Source: Nocardia australiensis (GTDB taxonomy: Bacteria > Actinomycetota > Actinomycetes > Mycobacteriales > Mycobacteriaceae). From it: a stretch of DNA of 64,000 nucleotides. Position 1 is the stretch's first letter. Every line of letters starts with the position of its first letter. The notes beneath the pieces were generated by a model. It ran no database searches, was not told where the DNA came from, and worked only from the letters and a program-made list of their open reading frames with translations. The position numbers and the translations under genes are program-made. The stretch spans positions 186,001-250,000 of the forward strand of contig NZ_JAJFZM010000016.1 of the NCBI RefSeq assembly GCF_020733705.1. The letters run 5' to 3'. This document shows positions 8,648-17,873 of the stretch, one piece after another.

Positions 8648-11394
8648 GCAGTCAGCTCCGTATTCAGCTCGTCGATCAGGTCAGCAGTGGCGTCGCCGAG
8701 GTCGCGGAGGGCGCCGTCGGTGCCTCCTCGTTCGGTGAAGGGGGCGTTGTCGAGTTGGGCGGTGGTGAACTCGGCTGACGCCGCGATCGCTGAGACTATC
8801 CGATCGAGCCACCAGCGCTGCGTGGCGGTGAACTCAACGCCTGCCTGGCGTTGCTGGGCGAGCCAGTTGTCGTAGCGGTCCTGGACTCGCTCTGCGTATG
8901 GGACCAGCTCATCGTCGACGCCGACCGTGAAGCGGATCAGGGAGATGAGGTCAGTGACGGTGCGGTGGCCCCCGATATCGCGGCTCACCTGTACCCCGAG
9001 GCTGTCGTATGCCTTCCAGATAATTTCGGGAGTCCAGTTGTACGGCGGACGTGCGATACGGGAAGCTAGTTCTTGTATCTCGTCGTAGGTCGCGCGGCGG
9101 TCTCCCGCCTCGCTGAGTATCTGGATGGCGGTGATCTCCGAGCGGTGCTCATTCAGATAGTCGCTCCAGGAATCAACCACCGATCTGGCGCGTGAGGGGT
9201 CGACTACTCCGTATGCGTCGAGCAGGATGTCCCGGCTCACTTCGTCGATCGTGCGGTCGTGGGTCGCGCGGAGCTCAAGAATGCGGGTGCGGAGCTCAGG
9301 ATTGGCGGCGATCGGTTCTACTGCGCGATCGAGTAGATCTTGGACGTCGCCGTCGTATGCCGCTTGGGTGTCGGGATTGACCGCGTCTACGAGGCCGCGG
9401 ACGATGTCGCGCACAGGAGAACCCGCAACTGAATCAAGTTCGATGCGCTCAGCGTCGGTGAGGTCGAGCTCCAGTTTCGCGAGACGCGAAGCGAGCGTGG
9501 CAGTTTCGGGCTCGGTGAGAGTGAGCGCCGCAGCTTTGTCGAGCAGCTTCTTCAAGCCGATGCCTCGTTCGCGGTTCAGTGGTGCGTCGCAGAACGCGTG
9601 CTCGGTAACTCCGACCGCGTCGACGATCACGAATCGCGTCTTGACCTCGGCGTCGGGGGTCACAGCCTGGAAGTCGGCGTTCGAAATTGTCCGTGCACCA
9701 CGGCCTTTCATCTGTTCGAAGTACTGGCCCGACCGTACGTCGCGCATAAAGAATACGCACTCAAGCGGTTTGACGTCGGTGCCGGTGGCGATCATGTCGA
9801 CGGTCACCGCGATCCGCAGCGTCGGGCTGGTGCGGAACGCTTGTAGGCGACGTTTGGCGTCGCTGGCGCTGTAGGTGATCTTCGCGGCGAAATCATTTCC
9901 CTTGCCGAACACCTCGCGGACAAGGGTCACGATCTCCTCGGCGTGTGCGTCGTCTTTGGCGAAGATCAGCGTCTTCGGGACGGTGCTGCGCCTGGGGAAG
10001 ATCTCGGTGAACAATTTGTTGTGGAAGGTCTCTAGCACGGTGCGGATCTGCGACTTGCTGGTCACTGCGCGATCGAGTTGCCTTGCGGTGTAAGTCAAAT
10101 CGTCTTCGAGAGCCTCCAAACGCTCCACCCTGGTGCGTCGATCGACCTTCGGAACGATGGTGCCCTGCTCGATTCGGGAACCGCGCTCACTGATCTCGGT
10201 GCTGATCCGGTAGACGTCGAAGTCGACGTTGACCAGGTCGGCGACCGACTCGGGATAGGTATATTCCGAGACCAGGTTCTGTTCGAAGAACCCGAAGGTC
10301 TGTTTGCCTGGGGTCGCGGTGAGGCCAACGATGTGCGCGTCGAAATAGCGCAGCAGCCCCTGCCAGACGCCGTAAATCGAGCGGTGCGCCTCATCGACGA
10401 TTACCAGATCGAATGTCTCCGGCGGCAGGTCGGGGCTGTAGGTGACTGTGACCGGGGCGTCCGGGACGTAGCCGTCGAGATTCGGGTCGTCGGTGTCGGG
10501 TACCTCGTCGCCCTGTAGCGCTTTGAACACGCGCTGGATGGTCGAGATCACCACGCTTGACGAGCTCAGCATGCCCGCTTTGGTGAGCTTGTCGACGTTG
10601 TACAGCTCGGTTAAACGGCGGCCGTCGCCTGGGGCACGATAGTTCTGGAATTCGGCAAGTGTCTGGTCAGCCAGATTGTTGCGGTCGACCAAGAATAGAA
10701 CTCGCTGGAACCCGCCGTATTGGAGCAAACGGTAGGACTCGGTGACGGCTGTGTAGGTCTTGCCCGCGCCCGTCGCCATCTGCACCAAGCTGCGCTTGTA
10801 GCGCTGCTGCGCGAGGCTTCGCTCTATACCTTCGACCGCCTTGACCTGCGCTGGCCGCAAACTTTTGCGATCTAGCTCTGGCATGGTGGCAACCTTGGCG
10901 CGCCATGTCGGCGCATCAGGGTTCGCCGCCGCGTCACGCAAGAAGCGACCCAGCGTCGAGGCCTGCGGGAAATGGAACAGCGCCCGGGAACGCGGGTGCG
11001 GATCGAAACCGTTGGTGAAGTGAAGCTCGGTGCCGCTCGACTCGAACACGAACGGCAGCCGCCCACCCACGGTGAGGGCCTTCAACCGGACCTCAGCGGG
11101 AAGGCCTTCGGCATACATCGCCGACTGCCACTCGACCCCGGACAGTGGTGTCCCCACTGGCTTGGCCTCGATCACGCCCACGGCCTTCTTACCGACGTAG
11201 AGCAAGTAGTCGGCGCGGCCGTGACCTTTCTCCATGATGACCTCGCGAACCGCCACACCCTCGGCGGCGTAGAGGTTCATCGAGCGCCGGTCCTGAACCG
11301 CCCATCTGGCTGCTACCAGCTGGGCATCAATCAACGCCCGAGCGCGTTGCTCAGCAGCTAGCCGTTGGTCTGAGTTCTCTTGGCTCATAGTCAC
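8644..11394 (-). CDS. hsdR: Type I restriction enzyme HsdR (endonuclease/translocase)
   Basis: A 916-residue protein. The N-terminal PD-(D/E)xK nuclease is visible as GRADYLLYVGKKAVGVIEAKP (D62, E77, K79). The helicase motor follows with Walker A MATGAGKTYTA (about 206-216), DEAH at 334-337, LTATP just after, and GTDVKPLECVFFMRD with MKGRGAR for the C-terminal RecA lobe. It uses ATP to pull DNA and cuts unmodified DNA when bound to HsdM/HsdS. The gap from hsdM is about 30 bp, and it overlaps hsdS. It appears intact. Confidence 0.93.
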   Translation of the reverse strand: MTMSQENSDQRLAAEQRARALIDAQLVAARWAVQDRRSMNLYAAEGVAVREVIMEKGHGRADYLLYVGKKAVGVIEAKPVGTPLSGVEWQSAMYAEGLPAEVRLKALTVGGRLPFVFESSGTELHFTNGFDPHPRSRALFHFPQASTLGRFLRDAAANPDAPTWRAKVATMPELDRKSLRPAQVKAVEGIERSLAQQRYKRSLVQMATGAGKTYTAVTESYRLLQYGGFQRVLFLVDRNNLADQTLAEFQNYRAPGDGRRLTELYNVDKLTKAGMLSSSSVVISTIQRVFKALQGDEVPDTDDPNLDGYVPDAPVTVTYSPDLPPETFDLVIVDEAHRSIYGVWQGLLRYFDAHIVGLTATPGKQTFGFFEQNLVSEYTYPESVADLVNVDFDVYRISTEISERGSRIEQGTIVPKVDRRTRVERLEALEDDLTYTARQLDRAVTSKSQIRTVLETFHNKLFTEIFPRRSTVPKTLIFAKDDAHAEEIVTLVREVFGKGNDFAAKITYSASDAKRRLQAFRTSPTLRIAVTVDMIATGTDVKPLECVFFMRDVRSGQYFEQMKGRGARTISNADFQAVTPDAEVKTRFVIVDAVGVTEHAFCDAPLNRERGIGLKKLLDKAAALTLTEPETATLASRLAKLELDLTDAERIELDSVAGSPVRDIVRGLVDAVNPDTQAAYDGDVQDLLDRAVEPIAANPELRTRILELRATHDRTIDEVSRDILLDAYGVVDPSRARSVVDSWSDYLNEHRSEITAIQILSEAGDRRATYDEIQELASRIARPPYNWTPEIIWKAYDSLGVQVSRDIGGHRTVTDLISLIRFTVGVDDELVPYAERVQDRYDNWLAQQRQAGVEFTATQRWWLDRIVSAIAASAEFTTAQLDNAPFTERGGTDGALRDLGDATADLIDELNTELTA

Positions 11395-11425
11395 TTCAGC
11401 GTAAAGGAGGAGAGTGACAAAACGG

Positions 11426-12901
11426 TCAGGATGCTTCGGCGGTCGTGCGTTCCAGTTCGGCTGCTACCGCTTCGAACTCGGCTAGCGCCGCCGTCAGATC
11501 TTCGACGATTTCGCGCGCGATGATCTCGGGTGCGGGGAGGTTGTCGGTGTCTTCCAGCGACTCGTCGCGCAGCCAGGTGATGTCGAGGTTGGTCTTGTCG
11601 CGGGCGATGAGCTCGTCGTAGGTGAACGAGCGCCAACGGTCGGAGACCACCGCATCCCGATCCGACCAGTACGCCTCGACGAACTCGTCAAGATGCTTGC
11701 GGCGCAACGGGTTCTGTTTCAGGGTGAAGTGTTGGTTGGTGCGCAGGTCGTAGACCCACAGTCGTTGGGTCCACGGCTGTTCGGCGGCGGGCTTCTTATC
11801 GAAGAACAAGACATTGGCTTTGACGCCTTGGGCGTAGAAGATGCCGGTCGGCAAGCGCAGCATGGTGTGCAGGTTGTAGTCCTCAAGCAGCTTCTTGCGC
11901 AGTGTCTCGCCCGCGCCTCCCTCGAACAGAACATTGTCCGGCAGCACGACGGCGGCGCGACCGTTGATGTCGAGAATGGTCATGATGTGCTGCAGGAAAT
12001 TGAGCTGCTTGTTGCTGGTGGTGACGACGAAATCTTGACGTTCGATCTCGCGGTCTTCCTTCGCTTCACGGCCGTCGGCTCCGACCATGGTCAGCGAGGA
12101 TTTGCGCCCGAACGGCGGATTCGACAGCACCACACTCCAACGACGACCCGGATCAGCAATCAAGGCGTCCCTGACCTCGATCAACGAGTCGCCGGTTGGG
12201 GTGCCGATGCCGTGGAGCAGCAGGTTCATCGCGGCGAGGCGAGCAGTGCCGTCGACCAGCTCGAAACCAGATGCGAAGTCGTCGCGGAGGTGGTCGCGCT
12301 GGGAAGGGGTGAGGTTCTCGGCACCACGTGCGGCGTGCTCGTGGGCGACGAGGAGGAAGCCACCGGTGCCGCAGGCCGGGTCGACGATGGTGTCGTCGGG
12401 TTTGGGGTTGATGACATCGACGATGCCAGCGATTAGATCGCGCGGGGTGAAGTATTGACCGGCACCAGAGCCCTTGTCGGAAGCACCTCTTGAGAGCAGC
12501 TGTTCGTAGGCATCGCCCTTGAGGTCGGTGCCGGAGGCCGACCAGTTCTCTTGGTCGATCAGGTCGGCAATCAATCGCTTGAGCTTGGCGGGGTCTTGAA
12601 TCCTGTTCTGTGACTTGCGGAAGATGGTGCCGAGGGTGCCCGGTTGCTCGGCCAGGCCGACCAGGATTTTGGTGTACTCGAGTTCCAGCTGGATGCCCTC
12701 GGCGTCGAGCAGACGCTGCCACGAATACTGGGGCGGAACTACCTGCTGCGGATTGAGGCGGCGGGTGGTCCGCTCATGGGCCATCTTGAGGAACAGCAGG
12801 TAGGTGAGCTGTTCGGTGTACTCGATCACGCCCACGCCGTCGTCACGCAGCACGTTGCAGTAGGACCACAGTTTGTCTACGAGGCGGCGTGAGTCGGTCA
12901 T
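11426..12901 (-). CDS. hsdM: Type I restriction-modification DNA methyltransferase HsdM
   Basis: 491 residues from the ATG at 12901 (MTDSRRLVDKLWSYCNVLRD). That start fits the family better than an upstream ATG at 12976. The N-terminal helical domain (about 1-140) precedes the N6-adenine methylase core, with SAM motif DPACGTGGF (174-182) and catalytic NPPFG (261-265, the D/NPPY-type motif). It is the first gene of hsdM-hsdR-hsdS on the minus strand. It protects host DNA and provides the core for the restriction complex. Confidence 0.94.
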   Translation of the reverse strand: MTDSRRLVDKLWSYCNVLRDDGVGVIEYTEQLTYLLFLKMAHERTTRRLNPQQVVPPQYSWQRLLDAEGIQLELEYTKILVGLAEQPGTLGTIFRKSQNRIQDPAKLKRLIADLIDQENWSASGTDLKGDAYEQLLSRGASDKGSGAGQYFTPRDLIAGIVDVINPKPDDTIVDPACGTGGFLLVAHEHAARGAENLTPSQRDHLRDDFASGFELVDGTARLAAMNLLLHGIGTPTGDSLIEVRDALIADPGRRWSVVLSNPPFGRKSSLTMVGADGREAKEDREIERQDFVVTTSNKQLNFLQHIMTILDINGRAAVVLPDNVLFEGGAGETLRKKLLEDYNLHTMLRLPTGIFYAQGVKANVLFFDKKPAAEQPWTQRLWVYDLRTNQHFTLKQNPLRRKHLDEFVEAYWSDRDAVVSDRWRSFTYDELIARDKTNLDITWLRDESLEDTDNLPAPEIIAREIVEDLTAALAEFEAVAAELERTTAEAS

Positions 12902-13061
12902 TCGAATAGTCTTCCATGTGGGGTACCGACAGTGCATCGCCATATGTCGTATCAACCGCGAGGTACTGCGCCGCAACGCACACGGCCAAACACGTCCATC
13001 CTTCGACCGTGTACGACGTCGCTACTGTGACCGTATCGGAACCCTTTTGGATGTCCAATTA

Positions 13062-13095
13062 GTGCCCTCGGCAGGGCGTGTCGAACATGGGAACG
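13062..13095. repeat. Degenerate relative of the dispersed repeat, upstream of hsdM
   Basis: gtgccctcggcaggg followed by cgaacatggg resembles the core of 846-945. It also resembles the reverse complement of a tRNA T-arm/acceptor end (GTTCGA...CCTGCCGAGGGCAC), so it may be an old attachment-site scar. Bases 12902-13476 otherwise contain no supported gene. Confidence 0.4.
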
Positions 13096-13476
13096 GGGAT
13101 GACCTGCGGTTTCGGGGTGGTCGGTTGGTGATTGAAGCCGATTTTCGGCTATAGGCGGGTGGTGCCGCTGTCGCGGTGGTCGGTTTGCCATCGTGCGACT
13201 TCGAGCCAAATACCAGCCTGTTGCTGGGTGAGGATCTCTTCCTGTGCGGTGTCGTCGGGACTCCCCTCGTCGAAGCCCTGCACCGAGGCCGCCGCGCCAT
13301 CCGGGTCGAATATGGATCTCGCTAGGCCGAGATCGCCCGCGCTAACACCGATCTCGCCCACACAGGAGGTCGCAAGATTCAATGGCTAGGTGGGCCGTGT
13401 TCTGCTTAGCTGAATGTGATCCCGGTGTGGCGCAGTCGGTGTTGTCTGTGTCCCGGAGGCCCATGGCGCTGAATGG

Positions 13477-13806
13477 GTGGCAAAGGGGAGCGGGGTGGGT
13501 ATCGACGCAAGTGTGTTGAGGTCGGCTCGGCGGGCTCGGGGCTGGTCACAGACGCGGCTGATCTCCGCTCTGCAGGAACAAGCCGACCGCGACCGTGTGG
13601 GGTTGATGACGACTGCGAGTCTTCGGGTGGCGTTGTCGCGTTGGGAGAATGGCCATGTTGTCCCAGACGAAGTGCACAGCCGCCTGCTCTGCAGGCGGCA
13701 GGCATCATCGGCGATCGCCCTGACCTACCGCGCAGGGCTCGTCATGGCATTGGTCGCGGCAGATTGCGGGCGTAGTAGCCGACCACGCTGCAGGCGGGGT
13801 CGGTGA
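13477..13806 (+). pseudogene. Truncated XRE-family HTH regulator
   Basis: The N-terminal 60 residues have the Cro/CI helix-turn-helix pattern of large actinobacterial regulators: VLRSARRARGWSQTRLI, then ASLRVALSRWENGHVVPDE. After the motif the frame runs into Arg/Cys-rich sequence that does not look like the expected continuation (LLC then loss of similarity). It ends at 13806, overlapping the converging recombinase relic. The intact protein would be several hundred residues. The start is uncertain; ATG 13477 and GTG 13495 are candidates. Confidence 0.5.
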
Positions 13807-14430
13807 AGATACGCTTCTCGTGCTTGAGACCACGAACTAGTGACCGCAGAGCGGTGTGGACGTTATGAGGCGAGTTACCGACGTGGTTGGCAAGCGCTTC
13901 TTCGACGTCGCTGCAAACTATCTCGCGCAGACCTCCGAACCGTGGCGCCCAGCCGGTGAGGACCGGCAGGGCGAATTGCAGGTAGGTGCGCACGGTCACC
14001 CATGCCACCGGCCGCGAGGGTCGCCGTCCAGTTCCGCGCAATGCGGCCACCCACGCTTCGATCTCGCTGCGGAACTGATCGGGTACCTGCGTCAACAGTC
14101 GCGTGACCGCTCGCTCCTCGAGGTCGGTGGGATCTGTTGCGCGGCTATATATTCCGCGGACCCCGAGCGCACCGCTGCTGCGCTCGGTCATCAGTTCGGG
14201 GGCAGGGTTCGGCGACCGCCGCGCCGCACGGCCTCCAGCTCGATCGAGTACGACTTGACCGACCGATCGCCCTGGTAGAGCAGACAGACCAAGGGCCCCG
14301 CTGGCTTGTCCGCTTGTCCAACGACGGCGCGGCATGTGGAGGTGACACACTGCAAGATCGGCGCATCTTGGCCGGGACACCTCCCCTGTCGATGCCTATG
14401 AAGTTGGGATCTAGGCCCACAACACGCCAC
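13742..14430 (-). pseudogene. Truncated tyrosine recombinase (core-binding domain only)
   Basis: The main frame (from about 14380) contains FRSEIEAWVAALRG, VRTYLQFALPVL, DVEEALANHVG and HTALRSLVRGLKHEKRIFTDPA. This is the SAM-like core-binding domain of a family of actinobacterial phage-type integrases. It stops at 13742, before the catalytic R-HxxR-Y domain would begin. The N-terminal part is split: bases 14191-14430 continue the protein in another frame with a CysxxxCys-like segment. The gene is thus both frameshifted and truncated and should be inactive. Confidence 0.6.
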
Positions 14431-14479
14431 AGGGGTTCAGTTTCAAGCGCGATTTACTGATTCTGGTAGTGTTTCCCGC

Positions 14480-15286
14480 GTGAGCGAACAACAGGATGTC
14501 ATTGCCGAACTCGGAAGCGCCGGAGTGCTCGCCGGCATCCGTTGGGCGTATCTGTCAGCGACCGCGCGACTGTTGACGACCTCGGCCGACGACGCCGCCT
14601 TCGACGACCCCGGGTGGATCGGTACCTCTCGCTTCAAACTGTTCACAGATCGCCTCGACCGGGTCTTCGCATGCAAACGCTACTCGGTCAGCGGAAGCGA
14701 TCCCGACGCCGCGCTCGACCTGCTGTACGCACAACTGCCCAAGAACGAAATCGAGTCGATGCCCCGACTGGCCCCGGGCCTTGTGGAGCGCAACGACCTC
14801 AACCTGAGCTCCGGGTGGGCCTTCGGGGACAAGAGATTCCTGCTGGCAGCGGCAGTCTTCGGCAAGCTGCGCGAGCTGCCTTGGTCCCAGAAGAGCCCCA
14901 CCAAACAGAAAGTGGCCTCCCAGCCCGATCCGCACCCCGAGCAGGGCTCGCTGTTCGCTGGCGACACCGACACAGAGCTGAGCACCCTGGAATCGCAGCT
15001 GATCGAAAGCCAGAAACTGGACATGACCACCTTCGTGATTGGCCATAGCATCGATGTGATCAGCGGCGACCTCGAACTCGGATTCGGGCGTCCGCGGCTC
15101 AATTCCGGTGGTGGTGACACATGGCTGTGGCTTGAAAATCTGCTCAATCTGCCGCCTGCCAGCGGTGGGCGGCGTGGAGACGCAGGCCCTGGACCCACGG
15201 CTCCGGATGCCGAGCCGGACGCTCCTGTGCGCCTGCGGCGCCGGGCTTCCACCGAGCCTGGCGTGGACGCCAGTGGTGCACAGTGA
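14480..15286 (+). CDS. Unknown protein coupled to the HTH-ImmA/IrrE peptidase
   Basis: A 268-residue soluble protein with no recognised family. The N-terminal half is helical (VLAGIRWAYLSATARLL; RFKLFTDRLDRVFACKRYSV). The C-terminal third is Pro/Gly/Arg-rich and probably disordered. Its stop overlaps the next ATG in ATGA (15283-15286), so the two are translated together. Proteins encoded just before HTH-ImmA/IrrE peptidases are commonly a toxin, a target or a partner. Which applies here cannot be told from sequence. Confidence 0.7.
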   Translation: MSEQQDVIAELGSAGVLAGIRWAYLSATARLLTTSADDAAFDDPGWIGTSRFKLFTDRLDRVFACKRYSVSGSDPDAALDLLYAQLPKNEIESMPRLAPGLVERNDLNLSSGWAFGDKRFLLAAAVFGKLRELPWSQKSPTKQKVASQPDPHPEQGSLFAGDTDTELSTLESQLIESQKLDMTTFVIGHSIDVISGDLELGFGRPRLNSGGGDTWLWLENLLNLPPASGGRRGDAGPGPTAPDAEPDAPVRLRRRASTEPGVDASGAQ

Positions 15287-16476
15287 CCACTCGGTCCTCG
15301 ACCACCGACCGAACGATCGAGGCAGCCACCTTCTTCGACGGCGGTCGCCTGACCTTGGCGCGGCAGCTGGCTGGGTTGCGCAAGACGGCCTTGGCGGCCA
15401 TGGTCGACAAGAGCCCGACTGCCGTTGCCAGCTGGGAGTCCGGTGCCAAACGTCCATCGGCTGCCGCGGTCGCACAGCTGGCGCTTGGGCTTGGGGTCGA
15501 CCCGAGCTTTTTTGTTATTCGCCCGGACGACGTCGCTTCGCTCAGCTGTACTCCGCACTTCCGGTCGTTGCGGTCGACCAGTCAGCTCGCGCGCGATCAA
15601 GCCTTTGCCTACGGGCAACTAGCAGTCGACATCTCCAGCTGTCTCGAACGGCACGTCGAGTTTCCCGAAACCGACCTGCCGAGCTTTCCTGTCGATGTCG
15701 AACACGATGACGACGATGGTCCGGAACGTGCAGCACGGCTGATCCGCCAACAATGGAATTTCGGAGACGGCCCCGCCGGGCACCTCATTCGGACCCTCGA
15801 AAATCACGGTGTGCTAGTCGTATTCAGCCCTGACCAAGCCGCTGATGTTGACGCGTACTCCTTCGACAGCCGCCTGCGACCCGTCGTGGTTTTGAATCCG
15901 ATCAAGCGCGACTACTACCGGCAGCGGTTCGATGTGGCCCATGAACTCGGCCACCTGTTGATGCACACTGACGCGGAACCCGGCGGCAGGATCGTGGAGA
16001 ACCAGGCCAACCGCTTCGCGTCCGAACTGCTGATGCCAGCGGACCTGATCCGCCAAGTCTTGCCGACGAGTATGGGTGGCAGCGCCTGGCGAGATCTGCG
16101 CCAGCTCAAGGAGCATTGGGGTGTCAGCATCCAGGCGCTGCTCTACCGCGCTCGTTCGCTCGGTGTGCTCAGCGATGTGTCCTATCGCAATGCGATGGCT
16201 ACGATTTCGGCGCGGGGTTGGCGACGCGACGAACCCGCGTCGATCAAGGTGATGGAACAACCGTCGCTGCTTCCGCGTGCCGTCGAGCTGCTCAACAGCG
16301 AAGGTATCGGCGAGAAGGCGTTGATCGAGCAATGCCTAGTTCCTGCTGAACTGTTCCGAACGGTTACCGCTAGAAGTCCACTGCCGACCATGCCAAGTAT
16401 TGTGATCCCACCGAACGACAGTGGGTCCGCGGGTAAAGTTGTCTCACTGTTCGACGTATCGCTGAACGGTGGCTAG
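15283..16476 (+). CDS. XRE-family regulator fused to ImmA/IrrE metallopeptidase
   Basis: A 397-residue protein. An N-terminal HTH (about 22-80) contains LTLARQLAGLRKTALAAMV and SPTAVASWESGAKRPS. The zinc peptidase domain (about 160-300) has HELGH at 220-224 and the third ligand in VENQANRFASELLMP (E239). Such proteins (Xre-COG2856) cleave repressors, as ImmA does in ICEBs1, or act in toxin-antitoxin and stress switches. It forms a two-gene operon with 14480-15286. The C-terminal 95 residues are unassigned. It is intact and probably autoregulated through its HTH. Confidence 0.88.
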   Translation: MTTRSSTTDRTIEAATFFDGGRLTLARQLAGLRKTALAAMVDKSPTAVASWESGAKRPSAAAVAQLALGLGVDPSFFVIRPDDVASLSCTPHFRSLRSTSQLARDQAFAYGQLAVDISSCLERHVEFPETDLPSFPVDVEHDDDDGPERAARLIRQQWNFGDGPAGHLIRTLENHGVLVVFSPDQAADVDAYSFDSRLRPVVVLNPIKRDYYRQRFDVAHELGHLLMHTDAEPGGRIVENQANRFASELLMPADLIRQVLPTSMGGSAWRDLRQLKEHWGVSIQALLYRARSLGVLSDVSYRNAMATISARGWRRDEPASIKVMEQPSLLPRAVELLNSEGIGEKALIEQCLVPAELFRTVTARSPLPTMPSIVIPPNDSGSAGKVVSLFDVSLNGG

Positions 16477-16685
16477 CGCGGAATATCATCGCCATATGCA
16501 GTGGGGGGATGCAGTGTTCGTGTATGGACGTGCTCCTCGCGCGAGCGGAGAAGATGGCATCTGCGGACTTCTTCGCCGTCGCGAGCTTCTCCAACCGGGC
16601 GAGGGCGTCTCGGATCTTTCCTGTGCGGTGGCCAACTGCTGACCGCCACTGCGAGCGACCACCATCAGGCCTGCGGCACACAGCA

Positions 16686-16886
16686 TCATAATTGAGGCGC
16701 ACAACAGTCTGGCTCGTCGGAGTCGGGATCGAAGGTCAGTACCACGCGGCGGGGACCGAGCACCCGAATCGTTTCACCACCGTTCTGCTCCGGTGTCCGG
16801 ACGATACCGAGCGCTGCGGCGGCCTGGCGGTTGCGTTCGCTTCGTCGAGGTAGTCGATCCAGCCCCTTGCGGTGGGAGTCGGTCAT
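16686..16886 (-). CDS. Possible small protein, unknown
   Basis: A 66-residue frame ending GGETIRVLGPRRVVLTFDPDSDEPDCCAPQL. The composition is sensible for coding DNA in this genome, but no family is recognised and no convincing ribosome-binding site is seen. It could be the tail of a larger lost gene. The rest of 16477-17052 shows no supported gene. Confidence 0.3.
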   Translation of the reverse strand: MTDSHRKGLDRLPRRSERNRQAAAALGIVRTPEQNGGETIRVLGPRRVVLTFDPDSDEPDCCAPQL

Positions 16887-17052
16887 CTCTAGGTCGGGGT
16901 ACCTGTCTCACGGCTCATTTCGCGCAGTACGCGGGTATACCAGCTACCCCGTGCGTTCGCGTGCCTCCGCTAGTTTGCGCCGACATACCGTCGCGGGATA
17001 TGCCTATGGCTCCGTGCGTCATTCGAGTGAATGACACACGCCAAGTTCGACG

Positions 17053-17095
17053 TTTGAATGTCTCGGAAGGCACACGTCAATATCGAACCAGCGTC
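17053..17095 (+). repeat. 43-bp exact direct repeat, copy 1
   Basis: Begins tttgaatgtctcgg and ends ccagcgtc. It is identical to 21543-21585. It overlaps two bases of the stop codon of the YbaB gene, and together the two copies bound the toxin cassette segment. Confidence 0.9.
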
Positions 17096-17441
17096 ACGGG
17101 CCCAGGATGTCGCGGATGAATGTCATCGCGGCGGCGCTGGCAGGCTCCTCAGCGTAGGGGCGTGTAATTGCGTCGACCTGGTGCTGTGCCTCCGATTGCG
17201 CGCGTTGGATAGCTTGCAACAGTGCTTTCCTGAGCTGGATTTCTCCGAGCCGCAGCGCCTGCGGCGTTATGCGTAGATCGGTGACTTTGCCGTGGGCGTC
17301 CACCGTCGCGCTCAGCTCGCCGTGACGGGAGCTGGCACGGACCGCGATCTGTGCGAGCGCTTGCTGTACCTGATGATTTTTGCGTCGCCAGTCTTGCGCG
17401 ACACGACGTTGTTCTTCGTTCCATCGGTCCAAGTAATCCAT
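17094..17441 (-). CDS. YbaB/EbfC-family DNA-binding-like protein
   Basis: A 115-residue protein. It has a helix-strand-helix layout with the family pattern HGELSATVDAHGKVTDLRITPQAL followed by a long C-terminal helix. YbaB proteins form tweezer-like dimers that bind nucleoid DNA. YbaB-like genes are common companions of ESX/WXG100 loci in actinobacteria. It is the last gene of the toxin cassette running leftwards from 19709, and the 43-bp repeat touches its stop codon. Confidence 0.8.
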   Translation of the reverse strand: MDYLDRWNEEQRRVAQDWRRKNHQVQQALAQIAVRASSRHGELSATVDAHGKVTDLRITPQALRLGEIQLRKALLQAIQRAQSEAQHQVDAITRPYAEEPASAAAMTFIRDILGP

Positions 17442-17495
17442 CGGGACTCCTGATGTATTCGCCGCCTGGTCGGCCGAGTATGTGGGAGCAGCCGA

Positions 17496-17873
17496 TCAGT
17501 CGGCTGTCCAGGTTGCCAGCTCGCCGTGCGGCATGCAGACAACCCGATATCCGTTCGGACCCACGAGTGTCCATGCCTCGTATTCATCATCCGGTGGGAC
17601 GACGAGCCGGTTCCCGGAGTCCAGGTCGATGGTCAGGGTCCCTGAGGAGTCGACGACAGCAGAGGTGATCGCGCCACGAACGACGGGTTCGAGTTCGACC
17701 TGCGAACCGCCGCCGTTCGCGAGTGCGATGGGCCATCGGTCGCCTCGGCTGGATTGGATCTCCATGTCTCCTTCGATCTGGAGTTCGAATCCGCCGACGG
17801 TCGTGACCTCGACCATGTACTCACTGGCTGCGACCGAGACGCGCTGTCCGGTGATCGGTAGTTCCATTACCAT
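17496..17873 (-). CDS. Candidate immunity protein (DUF6188-like)
   Basis: 124-126 residues from ATG 17873 or ATG 17867; the sequence ATGGTAATGG contains both starts and the toxin's TAA stop. It has an all-beta pattern: a repeated hydrophobic strand set, then VVRGAITSAVVDSSGTLTIDL and a final EAWTLVGPNGYRVVCMPHGEL typical of the family. It lies directly after the toxin gene with overlapping start and stop, the usual place for an immunity gene. A protective role is inferred. Confidence 0.75.
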   Translation of the reverse strand: MVMELPITGQRVSVAASEYMVEVTTVGGFELQIEGDMEIQSSRGDRWPIALANGGGSQVELEPVVRGAITSAVVDSSGTLTIDLDSGNRLVVPPDDEYEAWTLVGPNGYRVVCMPHGELATWTAD

